NCBI GenBank assembly: GCA_013368375.1
Contig: JAACJP010000039.1
Span: 1 to 64,000 of the forward strand
Source: Tricholomella constricta
Lineage: Eukaryota > Basidiomycota > Agaricomycetes > Agaricales > Lyophyllaceae
Direction of reading: 5' to 3'
Length of the DNA: 64,000 nt
The notes under the pieces were generated by a model. The model did no database searches. It had not been told where the DNA came from and saw only the letters and a list, made by a program, of their open reading frames with translations. This document shows, in pieces, positions 44,600-56,340 of this stretch; position 1 is the stretch's first letter; each line of letters starts with the position of its first letter. A program made the translations under genes and the position numbers.

Positions 44600-46590
44600 C
44601 TATAGAAGATTTGGTTGTAACAAAGTGGGGTCAATGGGAATATCAGTTTTGTCCCCATCTATGGTATCCAAAGAAGAGAGAACCTTCTCATTCATCTCAC
44701 ACTGAACTCCCAAGCTCCTCAGCCGTGCAAGCTTTGAATGCAGGAGGGTCAACGAACGGATGGTCAGTGCCATCTGATGTGAATAACCAAGATAATCAGG
44801 AAATTCGGCACGATCATCATCACCTTCCAAATCTCCAGGTCCGGTATAATGATCGTCCAGAGTCAAACCCGAATAGTCTTGAACTGCCTTGGCAATGAAC
44901 AGCCGCGTCCGCGTGTCAAAACGCTGAGACTTCATGCCCTCCACAATAGTCCTTCCCCCAGCTGTGGTATGCACCACCTGAAGCGTCTTCCAAAATATGA
45001 AGTCCATCAAAGCTGGCCCCTCTTCACACCCACAATGCAGTACACCTGGCGGAGGCTCCCTTTTGGCAGCCTTCTTCCCATCGGTCAGCCTTTTGCCCAC
45101 CATGCCTGTCACAAGAAAATCCTTCCCGGTCTGCTGAGATTTGGTCTGATGGTGCAAGATGCACTGGATATTTTTGTGGGTGGTCGTCAAAATGTGGAGT
45201 GCCAATTCCTGAGAAATTGTTGCAGCTTCCGGCATGTGCGCTTGATTCTCCCGGATTTGCCTCCGAATTGATGGTGAAATTGGAGTTTTGTCACGTAGAA
45301 AAAGTCGAAACGCCTCCCTAGCATCACCTGTCTCGGTAAATCAGAGTCACATACAAATTATAATAGCTAAATTAACTTACCGCATAGCTCTTCTTGTTTT
45401 ACAAGGCTGAGCCCCTCATACCATCCTACTTCTGAAGAGTCACATATTAGCCTTAGGTTTAAAATTCAAAGCCATAAATATTTACCCCTTTCACCGTCAT
45501 CTGAGTCCACCGATGTTTCTGCCAATTTTGCCTTCTCCTTCCCCTTTCTCTTCTTACTCCCCTTCTTCTCTTTCTCCCCGATAATACCTGGAAGCTCCAC
45601 CTCCGTTGCCAAACTCATTTCCACTTTCGCTTCAACGGCACCGGTTGGTAATTGAAATTCAACATCTGGGTGAAGGCCTCGTGCAGCATCAAGAGATTTC
45701 ATAGCGGCAAGGGCCCTATCGGCAAAGCCAATGGCAGTAGAAGATATTGCGGGCTGAGCTATTTGAGGTGATGGTTGAATGACAGATGGAATTGATTCGA
45801 TGTCGATGGATGCAGTAGACTGGGAAAGACCAGGAGCATTAGGTGCAGGATCAGGATTGGGAGATAGACCTATAGCGGTGGTGGCCAGTGGTATAGAGGT
45901 AGGTATAGGGGTAGTAGTGGTGGCCAGTGGTATGGACAATGGCGCTGAAGTAGAAGATGGTGCCGGAGTTGGGGTTGGTGACTTGTCCTCCTGTATGGTT
46001 TGATCAAGGAGCAGGTTCGGCAGAGCAAGATTCGGCGGAGCAAGGTGGGTTGTAGCGGTGGAGAGGATATGCTCGGGAGAAGAAGAAATAGAGGCCTTGG
46101 TGTCATTGTTATCGGAGACAGTCGTGGCTGAGACGGTCGTAGCAACCACCTCTACAAAATTATCATCTAGCTCCGACAACTCACTTGACATGTCGCTGTC
46201 CCCTGTGTTGCGTTTTTTTATTTCGGGTCCCTTTTCATTGTCAGAGGCAGGCCGTTTGTCTCCAATGCCTGCATTCTGCTCCTCTAAAATAGCTTTCAAC
46301 TTGCTTTCCGCAGCTTTAAAACTCGTCTGAGCTTTAAGAAGCTCCTTTTCATATTTTTTTTGCGTACCTATAAAAACCATATCAGTCTTTTGCAATGCAT
46401 TATTAGAGAATTCCTTACTAGCACTTCCACCATAAGCATTCTCTAATCCCCGCGCAACAGCAGTGTTATAACGGTTTTGTGCTGCATTGACATTTCCTTG
46501 CAAGGTATTAACCTTTGCTGTAAATTTGGCGATTTCTGTGTCATATTGTCAGAATAATGCTCATACATTTGTACACCACATACCGTCCAT
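44600..46590 (-). CDS. KDZ accessory protein, 611 aa, unknown function
   Basis: Exons 46590-46584 (7 nt, ATG plus 4), 46535-45486, 45431-45381 and 45327-44600 (minus), with 48-54 bp introns; all junctions are in frame. The N-terminal third is coiled coil (KKYEKELLKAQTSFKAAESK, then LKAILEEQNAG). The middle is disordered, Ser/Thr/Pro-rich and repetitive (PLATTTTPIPTSIPLATTAI), with a basic patch KEKKGSKKRKGKEKAK that may be a nuclear signal. The C-terminal 260 residues look folded: VGWYEGLSLVKQEELCGDAR, EAFRLFLRDKTPISPSIRR, HCGCEEGPALMDFIFW and GLTLDDHYTGPGDLEGDDD. I do not recognise a family. It is convergent with the Ulp1 gene. Confidence 0.75.
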
Positions 46591-47646
46591 TTTGCAACCA
46601 ATTGTACAATGAATTTTGCTGTAGAGAGATATCTGTGATAAAAGAATATGGCAGAAATTCAACAAGTGTCGTGGCAGGCAGGCAGGCTGAAGCATATATG
46701 GCGAGAAACTCCTATAAGATTTCATGTTATTTGTTTGTCGCCCTGCCTTGCAACCCCAAAACTCTTCTGCATATGCCCGAGAGAGCGGAGACTCAGAGAC
46801 CCGAGACCCGAACCCGAACCGATGAACCCGAGTCCCGCAATCACACCATCACACAAGGGGCAAACAAAGGGGCAGTTGAAAATTAACCGCCAGGGCGTGT
46901 GGTGACTTGGTTTTGGTTAACATGTATATAGCCCGTAGGACATGTGATGTATTGCTGAAAGTGCGTACTTGAAATTGACTCTGCAAGCCATCAGTTGAGA
47001 TTTTTCAAGCAATGGATATTATCAACAGGTATACTAAACATTATAGTAAGAAATGTACAGAGAATATGATGAGGAGCAATGCGAGGTGGGTGGAGGGTGG
47101 TGGGCGACGGGGGCACATCGAGAGTGGCAGCAAGATACTCGGGATACTCGACAACAGACAGAAAGACGACGACGGTGCTGCCAAATTGCACACTGCCTGA
47201 TAGCATGCTCATCCTCGTAATGTAATGTGTGGGGATGCATGGGGATGGGTCTGGGAGGGGCGTTGGTTGTCGTGACTCTTGTGGAGGTAGTGGGAGAGAG
47301 GCCGGAGGAGGTCGAGGCGGCAATCGCATTTGCACATTTATCACATCAGTCACATCAATTACATAATCACTTGGACTGTGAGTCAAGCACAGGCTAACCA
47401 TAAGTTGATATTAAACTGCCTCGCAGTTTGCGCCCCGTGTCAATCCCAGATTGAGATTGATAGCAATACCACCACTCCATTCTATCTTGGGAGAATATTA
47501 CTTTTTGAAAAATCCATCCGGCCGGTCCTCGGTCATAATGCTGCTGGCTGTTTGGACACCTCACTTTCTAGCAAAATATAACTTGGGCTAAGAAACAGCT
47601 TGTTCTAAATATAAAAAATTAGAAGGGAAAGAGCGTCAGGCTTACC
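46591..47646. other. Intergenic region within the KDZ element
   Basis: No gene is supported. A short repeat of GAGACCCGA / GAACCCGA units lies near 46790-46835. The stretch separates two minus-strand genes and should hold the promoter of the left one. Confidence 0.4.
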
Positions 47647-48239
47647 TTATTCATGTTCATATCCCAGCAGCCGTAAGAATTCTATATCGGAGTTATACTC
47701 CTCCTCTCCATCTGTCAGAAATTCAGCATCAGAGTCATATCTCTCCACGTCCGATGGCGGTAGTGGCGAAGATGGTGGTAGTGGTGAAGATGGCGGCAGT
47801 GAAAAATAATCATCAAATGGCATAACGGGTCGAGGAGATGGAGGAGATGTCTGGGGATCAGGTTCAATTGTAGGTGGAGTTTTGAACTTGTAACAGAAGC
47901 GTGGCGGTATAGTGCCAGCATTGCTAGAATTGAGAAAGCTAGCAGAGTCATCATCTTCTGAGGAGGGAGCCACTGCAATATTTTGCTGCGTATAAGGCGG
48001 ATTTGTGGTCGGATTTGGTGTTGGGTTGGGACCTTTTGTGGCTTTCTTTTGTAAACGAGCTCTGCATATAAACACATTCAGCATATTGAAGTTCATCCTT
48101 GAAGGTTGATAACTTACGTAGCTGCAGACACCCTTGCTCGTTCGCGGCACTTTTCTTGGTTGCGATAATAGTAACGCATAGATGCTTCTCGATGTCGCTT
48201 CCTCTGCTCAGCCTTGGTGAATTGTTTTCGACGGCCCAT
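47647..48239 (-). CDS. KDZ accessory protein with basic N-terminus, 178 aa
   Basis: Exons 48239-48118 and 48061-47647 (minus), 56-bp intron. The N-terminus MGRRKQFTKAEQRKRHREAS, then MRYYYRNQEKCRERARVSAA, is a highly basic helix resembling the basic region of a DNA-binding domain found in many mushroom transposon-linked proteins (K-R-x6-Y-Y-x2-N-x-E pattern). A disordered Pro/Ser region follows, with a duplicated LPPSSP motif and an acidic C-terminus (YDSDAEFLTDGEEEYNSD). A role in DNA binding or chromatin is plausible but inferred only from composition. Confidence 0.7.
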
Positions 48240-48305
48240 ATTGAGAAAGAGAAATTGGTTGCCAGGGACGTCTGTAGGTTGCAGTTCACGAAACATTTCT
48301 ATTGA

Positions 48306-48384
48306 GTTTCTGATAAGTTTCTGATAAGTTTCTGATAAGTTTCTGATAAGTTTCTGATAAGTTTCTGATAAGTTTCTGATAAGT
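48306..48384 (+). repeat. 11-bp tandem repeat, about seven units
   Basis: The unit TTTCTGATAAG is repeated without variation just upstream of the start of the minus-strand gene at 47647-48239. It contains GATAA, the core of GATA-factor sites, once per unit. Confidence 0.9.
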
Positions 48385-48578
48385 TACAATGTATCACCCT
48401 ATGCCAACCATCTGCCGCTGCGGGGTGAGACTTTACGGATTGTCAACGATGGGTGTTGTGCTCTCAATAATATGCAGACATGTATCACTCAATTCATACA
48501 ATATTCTTGAAGGGAATAGACAAGCAGAAAGTTTTATTTACTGCCCTTCAGCCTCCCGACTAATTATGCAATCATCTC

Positions 48579-48947
48579 CTACTCCCCATCTTCACTTTCG
48601 ATATAAAATAGCTGACGGCACAGGTGGCAGAAAATGAGTTTCATGAAGCCCGCGTCACTCTGGAAGAGTGTGTACTTTGCATGTTCGGGAACACGCAAGA
48701 AGTCCTGGAAATATCCAAGCTCTTCAAAGGTTGTAGAGCCAATGAGACCAGAGCGGATGTCCTCGCATACAATGCATTCACCCTCATCCTCCTCTGCATT
48801 GTAGTCTTGCATGAGGTGCTCGACATTGATTGTACGTCGAGTAGACATTATCTCCTGTAAAATATCACGTTGTAATCCCAGTGCAGTAGAATGACAACGG
48901 GGCATACCGTATGAATTGTTAGAGAGGATTATGGGAATGTCCGTCAT
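48579..48947 (-). CDS. Small Cys-containing KDZ protein, unknown function
   Basis: Single-exon minus frame, 122 aa from MTDIPIILSNNSYGMPRC. The C-terminal 80 residues look coding: TRRTINVEHLMQDYNAEEDE, GECIVCEDIRSGLIGST, FEELGYFQDFLRVPEHAKYT and KLIFCHLCRQLFYIE. Two C-x2-C pairs about 60 residues apart could bind one zinc ion. The start may instead be the internal Met of MSTRRTINV at about 48850, since the upstream part has splice-like sequences. No family is recognised. Confidence 0.5.
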   Translation of the reverse strand: MTDIPIILSNNSYGMPRCHSTALGLQRDILQEIMSTRRTINVEHLMQDYNAEEDEGECIVCEDIRSGLIGSTTFEELGYFQDFLRVPEHAKYTLFQSDAGFMKLIFCHLCRQLFYIESEDGE

Positions 48948-49139
48948 TGGACAGTATTTATACAAATTTCACAAGAAATCAAATTTGCGACTTCTTTCCT
49001 GCTTGCAGGAACTCGCGCCACGCCACGGTTCAGCTGATTTTCCCATTGCTCAAATATGCAGTCACTCATGATTGCGAGGCCATTGCTCACACCACTTGTC
49101 CAGTGCGCCCGTCCTGAACCTGCCATGCACCATCACTGT

Positions 49140-49640
49140 CAAGCAGTTTTGGCAATGCCCAGACACGCCGGGTATGCCGGCTTCGGTAATGCCAATGCCC
49201 AGACGGTGCCGGCATACCCAACGCCCAGACGGTAGCGCTGAATGTCCAGACGGAATGCTCAACACCCAGGTGATAACGACTCAACGGGCACCGGTAACGT
49301 TCAACGCCCAGATGGTAGCACTCAATGCCCAGACGGGAACACTCAATGCCCAGATGGTAACGCTCGATGCCTAGACAGTATTGCTCAATGCCTAGACTGA
49401 CGACTCAACTGGCACCGGTTACACGGCACCAGTTACACTTAACACAAGGTAACGCTCAACGCCCAGACGGTAACCGATAACGCTCAATGCCCAGACGGTA
49501 ACCGATAACGCTCAACGCCTAGACGGTAACCGATAATGCTCGACGCCCAGACGGTAACGCCCAGATGGTAATGCTCAATGCCCAGATGGACGGCTCAAAT
49601 TGGACGGCTCAAATTGGACGGCTCAAATTGGACGGCTCAA
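49140..49640. repeat. Minisatellite array of GCCCAGACGGTAACGCTCAA-type units
   Basis: Irregular tandem units of about 20-33 bp contain (G)CCCAGA(C/T)GGTAAC and CGCTCAA(C/T). The array ends in four exact copies of a 15-bp unit GGACGGCTCAAATTG (49594-49642). Unit length varies and there are no unique spacers. Confidence 0.88.
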
Positions 49641-49642
49641 AT

Positions 49643-51605
49643 TGTAAGTATTCACGATCATCACGATCGTTGGTAGGTGGCGCTCAATGCCCAGATGGCT
49701 CAAGGCCCTGACAGTTTTTTTGCTCTCACACGGTGCCCTGCTGATCTCCAATATGTCGCCCAAAACAACACACAGTTTTCTCAGATTTCAGCCCCACGGT
49801 GAGCGGCACCACGCCCATTTCTCAGGTACATCATCATTCCTTGACTGACGACACGGTGCGCGTTAGATCACACAATATCTTAACTTATCAGATAGGTCGA
49901 TAGGTGCCAACATAAACACTGTATGAGTAGATCCAGTCAAAGTGCAGCTAACCTAAGTAGACGATGCACCTGTAGTGTGCCGATGGCACCTCATGCATGC
50001 ACAGCAGCCTCCCTTTCCATCTCCCACTGCCCTCTCGACTGCCTGCAGCTCAAGTATCCAATGTGAGGCTCTGGACACGGCCGCCAGGGCAATTTACATA
50101 CCTGTGTTATCTGATCTCGAATGTTATTCGTTTTTGAACCCGTCGCGTGTGTCATAAGCTCGAGATTCCGTGCGCGCGATATCTTGACGTTCGTGCATCA
50201 AGCGCCTACATGAATTAATGTCAGGAACGGAAGGCCTGGTCGTACTACGCACCTTGCGCTTTCAATGCCTGCATCTGCCTCGCGACTCTACTAGTCACCG
50301 TCTGCCAATCGTGGCACCGATGCTCGAGGCTTAGCGTCCCGTGTGCTTTTGAAGCCAAGTTGTTTCACCAGTTAGATAAGAACTTGAACAGGTTAAGGAG
50401 CACCCAACGCACCAAAAAGACCATATCTGATCTCAAAGCCACTAAACGCTCTCGTAGAAGTGTAATGTCTTGAAGGCGTCCAAATATATTTTGTAGAGGT
50501 TCGCTAGCCTTGAAGATCGTAAAGATGAAGTCCGATTAACACTCACAATGTGTACCGTGTTGACCATGCATCTCCTGGGTTCTATGTCACTGTGGATGAG
50601 GCTGCGTTTGGAGTGCTGAAGATGGTGCACTGGTGCTGTGAGGGGACAGTGAGCGAGCGGAGGAGCAGAGGACGGCATGTACTTACCTTGAGCGGTCGCA
50701 TACTGGTCACATATCCTGCCTTCTCGAAGGTCCTCACCACACAGTCTGTGCCCGGTGAATGGTGCATGGGTTCAAGAGGGAGAAGAGTGAAACGTACCAG
50801 CGGTCCTCTGCAGCTTCACGCTGTACACGCCCGTCTCGTGCGACGCGAGGCATAGCACATCGCCCACACATCCATCGATGTGCCCGCGACGGGGCGCATG
50901 TTGTCCAGCAAGTCGAAGACGACCTTCGAAGATGACCTCAAATCCGCGTGATGGACATGATCGTACTCTGGGGATAGCACGACGACATGCAGGGTGGTGG
51001 AGACGGTGTACAAGTGTGTGGCAGGTGTGCATGGCAGGTGTCACTGGAGGGGCGGGCTCCTTAGCACGAACCATGACAGCGAGTGTGAGATGGAAGCGGG
51101 ATGGGGTCGAGGGCGGCGGACGGGCAGACTGGCGAGGAGATTGCAAGTTGGCGATGCACTGGCTGTACAGCCACCGATCAGGGCCGAATCAGGCTCACAG
51201 TATCCGCACGCTCCTCCATGACTCGTGCAAGTTGGATTTGCATCGTCCTGGTGGCCCTCTTTGCACTCAGAAGCACAATGGTACCTCCCTGGCAGGGAAG
51301 CCTGGCCGTTCCGTCTTTTGAGTGTCCTCAATCATTCTCGCTTGTCCTCGTCTGGGGCGCCTCCCCTTCCGCTCTGCGCCTACGCAATGGACCGCATGCT
51401 ACCCCCCATTCTGCACCCTGGCTGACTCTGTACAACTACCTCTACTACTTACGAACACTTCCTGTCGACACCGTCTGCGCTATCGCAAACCAAGGCATGG
51501 CATGCGGACGACCATGGCACGCCCTCCAATCGCAAGTATCCACTGGGTACGCCGCCGCCTCCTTTCCGATCATCTCTACTGACTGACTCACATATCAACC
51601 GCAGT
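49643..51605. other. Non-core section of the KDZ element, degraded sequence
   Basis: More GC-rich than the rest of the element. Minus-strand pieces around 50820-50960 (VVFDLLDNMRPVAGTSMDVW, then HETGVYSVKLQRTAG in another frame) look like fragments of an interrupted gene I cannot name. No complete gene is visible on either strand. Confidence 0.35.
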
Positions 51606-51770
51606 CCATATTGCGCACCAGAACTCCTGTTCGGCACGCGAGACTGCGACCCCTTCGCACTCGATCTCTGGAGCGCCGGCGCCACAAGAACCTGCTCCCA
51701 GGCACCCCGAAACGCGCTGGCAGCGCGACACGTTGTTCAACGGCACGCGCGGAGAGCTGGGACTCGCTGC
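51606..51770 (+). pseudogene. Captured fragment of a CDK-like protein kinase
   Basis: After a CCGCAG acceptor-like site the frame reads PYCAPELLFGTRDCDPFALD, then LWSAGAT: kinase subdomains VIII-IX with the A-P-E motif and the conserved D of D-L-W-S-x-G. A different frame 51718-51770 then reads WQRDTLFNGTRGELGLA, which belongs further along the C-lobe of the same kinase type in fungi. The two pieces are out of frame and the N-lobe is absent, so this is a broken copy of a host gene inside the element. Confidence 0.6.
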
Positions 51771-52262
51771 TCCCTCATCCTCACGCGCTTCGCCACCGCA
51801 TTCATTGCCTACTTTTACTTTGGCATCCTCATAGCGTGGGCGGCGATCTCGTGCCTCACGCTGCCACTCATACAGTGGTTCGTACGGCGGAGGGATGTCG
51901 TTGCTGAGCAGCAGCAGCAGCGCGCTGCTTCTTCATCTTCCGCCGCTGGGGCTGGGGCTGGGGCTGAGAGAAGAGTGTTGAGAATGGGAATGGGTCGTCT
52001 GAGGGGACTGTGACTGCTGTTGCGTGATTCCGGAGAGGTTGTGGTTCGTGGTTCGTGGATTGTGGTTTGACTATACGGGCGGTGGAGACGGTGTACAAGA
52101 ATTGGGGCTTACCTCGAATGTTTATTGTTGGAGCTGGGCGACGAGGACGGCGACGAGCAGTAGGGGCACAAGGGTGAGTGGATTGATGCCATGGATAGTT
52201 GGAGCTTACTACCATTTAGCAGCAAAATGTGTATGATGCGCGTGTATTACTCAACTTATAGG

Positions 52263-52362
52263 CATGGACCGACGCTTCGACTCGGGCCGACTCGGTCCAC
52301 AATGAAGCAGAGACATGGACCGACGCTTCGACTCGGCCGACTCGGTCCACAATGAAGCAGAG
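52263..52362 (+). repeat. Two-copy 52-bp direct repeat
   Basis: The block ATGGACCGACGCTTCGACTCG...CCACAATGAAGCAGAG occurs at 52263-52312 and 52315-52362, differing by one base pair of length. Confidence 0.88.
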
Positions 52363-52929
52363 GTGGAAGAGTTGCCCATCAAAAGCTGCGTAAAGATCCT
52401 ATCTTTGTGTGGCGCTGTCATCTGTATTTGGGCGGGCGCATTGCATCGATGGGCAACTTTTATTCCTCGAATCACTGCCATCTCTTTATCCCATCAATAT
52501 GTGGCCCCACAGGTCTGTCACACAAGCAATAGACACTCACTCTGCCGTATTTGTGACCGTTAACCCCAGCTTCATAGCTTTTTCGCTCTCGAGATTTTTA
52601 CCATCCTTCTTCGTGGCTGCTGTGGACACTCGGAGCTCATGCAGGACGGATTCTGAGTGGGGTAACTCGACGGCTTCTAAAAGAACGTGTCGACGTTTTG
52701 CAGGGCGCAGAACCAAGGCTGTCCCAGAGGATACTGCTAGCGCTTGTTATGTAGATGCTATCCGTTCAAGGTCCAATTTCGATGCACGTTAGAACAAAGC
52801 TATTTTGCCGTTCAGTCATTTTGGCATACCTCAAAGACGTCAGCTCATTCTTATTCTCTTTGTCAAGCTTACTGCTACTCATCCTCCTGCAGCCAAAGGT
52901 CAAGGAACTGCAAGGCACCATTTTGAATG

Positions 52930-53173
52930 CAGATACCATGCGCGCCCGACTTCATCAATCGGTTTCGACCTCTTCCTTATCCCGCTCGACACGGCCATCG
53001 CAGACGCCACCTTCTTACGTCGGTTCTTCTCCCACCACTATGGCAAAAATTCACACTCCACCTTTCCGACCATCAGTAGCAAACATTTCGAGGCACACGG
53101 CCTCGACAACTTTATGTACGTAAAGCGACAGTACCGTACCTGGTTCGCGCGGACCCACGGCCCAAACAAATGA
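52930..53173 (+). pseudogene. Captured fragment resembling a DUF6697-type mushroom protein
   Basis: The frame reads FDLFLIPLDTAIADATFLRR, then FFSHHYGKNSHSTFPTISSK and HFEAHGLDNFMYVKRQYRTW before a stop. The pattern H-Y-G-x-N-x3-T-F-P-x-I...H-F-x-x-H-G-x2-x-F-M-Y is one I associate with DUF6697 proteins of mushrooms. The family's downstream proline-rich segment is missing, so this is a truncated copy. Recognition is from memory and moderate. Confidence 0.4.
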
Positions 53174-53722
53174 GGGTGTTCGCGATGCCCGTATCGGGAA
53201 TTTGGCAGTATCAGGGACGGTGCACTCTGACACCTGCTGATTCGTTAACAAAGCAGGAATGGGCTGCACCGGATCCGAAGGTAATTTTGTCTATTTGAGT
53301 CGGCTCCCGCGCTGACCAATGGCTGGAAGATGAGCGCCGAACACGGAGCCTAGGAGGGGTTCACAGAGGTGGCAGCGTAATACTAGCTAGATGGATTCGA
53401 GGCACGGGGAGGAAGGTAATCTCACTGGGCCAGGTTCACCGTATGTTTTTTTCCAGGCACCCTCCACATCTCCATCGCACGGAGATCGCACCTCCGCCCA
53501 GCCAGCCGCATGGTGCGTTTTCTTATTTTCAAATTCCTAAGTCTCGGCGCTAATTTCATGTGCAATCCTCCCATCCGGCTTACCATCCGGCCTGCTACCC
53601 GGACGCCCTGGCTATATCTGGGGTGGCCGCCCTGCCATTGCACCAACCCCTCCGTCCGCATTTCCCCCAGCCAGTGAGTCCCCTCCCCGTCCCCTCCCTC
53701 CATCCCCAACGGCGTTGCGCCC
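53174..53722. other. Upstream region of the TET/JBP gene
   Basis: This region probably contains the promoter and possibly one or two non-conserved 5' exons (an AG acceptor at 53457 and the basic/Ser stretch after it are candidates). I could not fix them. Confidence 0.35.
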
Positions 53723-56146
53723 ATGATGAGAGCTGCGCCACCGGTGTGCAGATGCCGACCCATGGCGTCTCCACCACACGTGCGGCCCCCGCAGCGACGA
53801 TCCCAACCCATGGGAATTGTTGCACCTGGGCAGTCCGAGCAGCGACGATCTCGACCTACGAGAATTGTTGCAATCGGCAGCTGGCATGTGGGTCCAACCC
53901 ATGGACCTGCACCGCCCCTGACTGCAATGCTGCCCGTCACCCACCCAAACCGCCCACCGTATGCATCCGCTGACCGACAACCCCCAGATCTTATGTTCAA
54001 CAGCATTTTTGGGACCGTAGGCAACCTGGTACGTCCCATAAACTTTCGCAGCCCACGCCATTACTCAAATATGTCTCCACAGGCGCGTGCCACAATAAAC
54101 CGCCAACCCACCAATCCTCCACCCACTGCGCCGTCTTCCGTGACGACGGGAATTAGGTCCGTGGGCTGCAAGGTATGTTCTTCACCTCTAGCCGCTCTCC
54201 TAATGCTCAATTGGACCTATAGGTGCGCACTTCAATGGGTCACCACTCGGCCACGCCCACGGCTGGCGTGCTAAAGTCTACGATGGCGATGGAGGCCGTC
54301 GGCAGCTCGGTATGTCCTCAGCACTCGGTTACTGCAGTGCTCAAAAAAATTATGATATTATAGACGCATGCCGCTGAGCCCACAGTCGCCACACCAACAT
54401 CAGTGGTAGAGGTGACGGCCCCCACTGCAATCATCGAGGTGACGGAAAGCCTCAAGACTCTCCTTCTTCGAGCAAGTGAGGATCCAGCACGCCTCGAGCA
54501 CGACGGAGGTATGTGATATGCCCTTGATTCATAAACTATTCTAACTATATTTCATATCTCTGCTATTCAGATGACGCAGAGGGGGTCGACCTTGTCGATG
54601 GCCCCCCTCAGATTAGCGGTGACGTGGGCAGTGCACCTAGCCCCCTCCACTCTATTGCCCCTCTTGCACCTATGCCCACCGCCCGCCATCTGTTGCGTTC
54701 GACGAAAGAGGGCCGCCTCAAACTGCAGGCTATGGAGGAGCGCCGGCACCACGTCACTGGTATGTTTGATGGTGGTGCTAAGGCCCGTCGTAAGGACTAT
54801 CATAGGCGACGCCGGAAGCAGATTAGGACGGCCGCTGCTCAAGACCCTCATCCATTCAATCGCCGTCCTCGCTGTGCTCCAATGGCCAAGGAGGCAGTCT
54901 TTCGTTCCCCAATCCCTGCACGCTGCCACCTCAGCTCCCTTCCACATACCAAACATGGTTCGTGGCTTGGGGTCAATGTAAGGCGCTCCAAGACAGATGA
55001 CACGTTAACGGAGCTCCTCCAGAATGGATATAAGCTCATTGCGTGGGATGGGATGTAAGTGCTAGCTAGCCTTGTCATTGACATTGTACTTGACTGATAA
55101 AGGACATGGATATAGCAAGCCCATCTACCTTACAGACGAGGATGGGCATGCCTTCGTTGGGCTCGTTGGACGTCCGGATGACCCAAGCTGGGAGGATGTA
55201 GTGAAGGGTGCCGCCGCCACCATGGATAATGCCCGCTGCCAGGTTGATGCTGCCAAGGGCTTGACCCCCAAAGATAAGGAGCACCGAAGGGGTATGTTTA
55301 CTGCCGTAGTATCGGGTGTTTCCTTTGGTGGAGGGCAGAAGGTGCGTCATATATCATTAGCCTCCGGTAGATTGCTTACTCAAATTGGACCAGGTACCCG
55401 GAAACATACAACATCCTGCTGCAAAGCAACGGATGTTAAAATATCTCCTTGCTGACCCAAATATCCGTCGGATTGCTGGCTTTCAGTCTAGTATGTCTTC
55501 TCCCATGTTCAATTTTAGTAACTCATCTCGTCTATCAGGTGCTTTCTCTACGTTCGCCCCCACTCTTTTCCGTTACTATATGGACACCATGTCGGCGCTC
55601 TTCACCTTCCACCCCGGTCTTCAGCATAACTTCACAAACAGCATCTTTCCAGCCTGCACCTTCAACTGTGGCCCCCGCACCTGCACCGTGCGCCACGTTG
55701 ACTTTGGTAACCTTCCCTTTGGCCTCTGTGCCCTCACGGCACTTGGAGATTATGACTACGTCCAAGGCGGGCATCTTATCCTTTACACTCTCAAGCTTGT
55801 TATACAATTCCCCCCTGGCTCTACCGCACTCATCCCTTCTGGCTCCATTGAACACGGCAACACACCCATTTCATCCTCAGAGACAAGGATGTCCTTTACC
55901 CAGTATGCAGCAGGGGGGCTTTTCAGATGGGTGACATATGGATTCCGTAGCATTGAGTCTTATCTTGATGAGCTTGGTATTAAGGGTAACAATCGAGAAT
56001 CAAGGGAGGCACGCTTGACCTTTGACCTTCCAGATGGTGAGCGGTGGGCAGAGGGGGTGGCAATGTTCTCTACTGCAGAGACAGTGACGGCTGATTGGCG
56101 CAGGGCATTCCATAGAACCGACAAGACAGCTAAGCCAGCCCAGTAG
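53723..56146 (+). CDS. TET/JBP-family 2-oxoglutarate/Fe(II) dioxygenase (nucleic-acid base hydroxylase) in KDZ element
   Basis: Exons about 53723-54028, 54083-54172, 54223-54309, 54364-54508, 54571-55054, 55116-55341, 55394-55490 and 55539-56146; up to 680 aa, open throughout. The N-terminal third is disordered (Thr/Pro/Ala-rich) with a basic helix (ARRKDYHRRRRKQIRTAAAQ). The double-stranded beta-helix starts at AWDGIKPIYLTDEDGHAF and carries the ligands: H531 and D533 in RHVDFGNLPFG, H584 in SGSIEHGNTPI and R595 in SSSETRMSFTQY (2OG salt bridge), plus CTFNCGPRTC just before. TET/JBP enzymes oxidise 5-methylcytosine or thymine in DNA; the substrate here is inferred to be 5mC as for other mushroom members. 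The start is uncertain: several in-frame ATGs exist, and the 48- and 54-bp introns are in frame and could be retained. Confidence 0.88.
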
Positions 56147-56340
56147 ATTAATTACCCTAGTTTTCAGTATCAAATACACATCAGAAAGATATAGACCAGG
56201 TTGCATTCAAGTCACAATATGTTACGATGTACACCAGACATGGACATTGTGATTGTAGGTGTGCGTCATATTTCATATCTTATACGGAGAGGGAGGTAAA
56301 TTGGAAAATCAAAAACAGACGTAAAATGCTAAAGATTGGA

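Noticed and set aside
49140..49642. CRISPR-like array
   Set aside because: Units vary in length and sequence, there are no unique spacers of constant size, and the organism is a eukaryote. It is a minisatellite.
53422..54039. Minus-strand frame of 205 codons opposite the TET/JBP 5' region
   Set aside because: Its Gly/Trp/Arg-rich repetitive composition reflects a CGACGATC..CCATGGG-type repeat on the plus strand, and the plus strand has the spliced gene.
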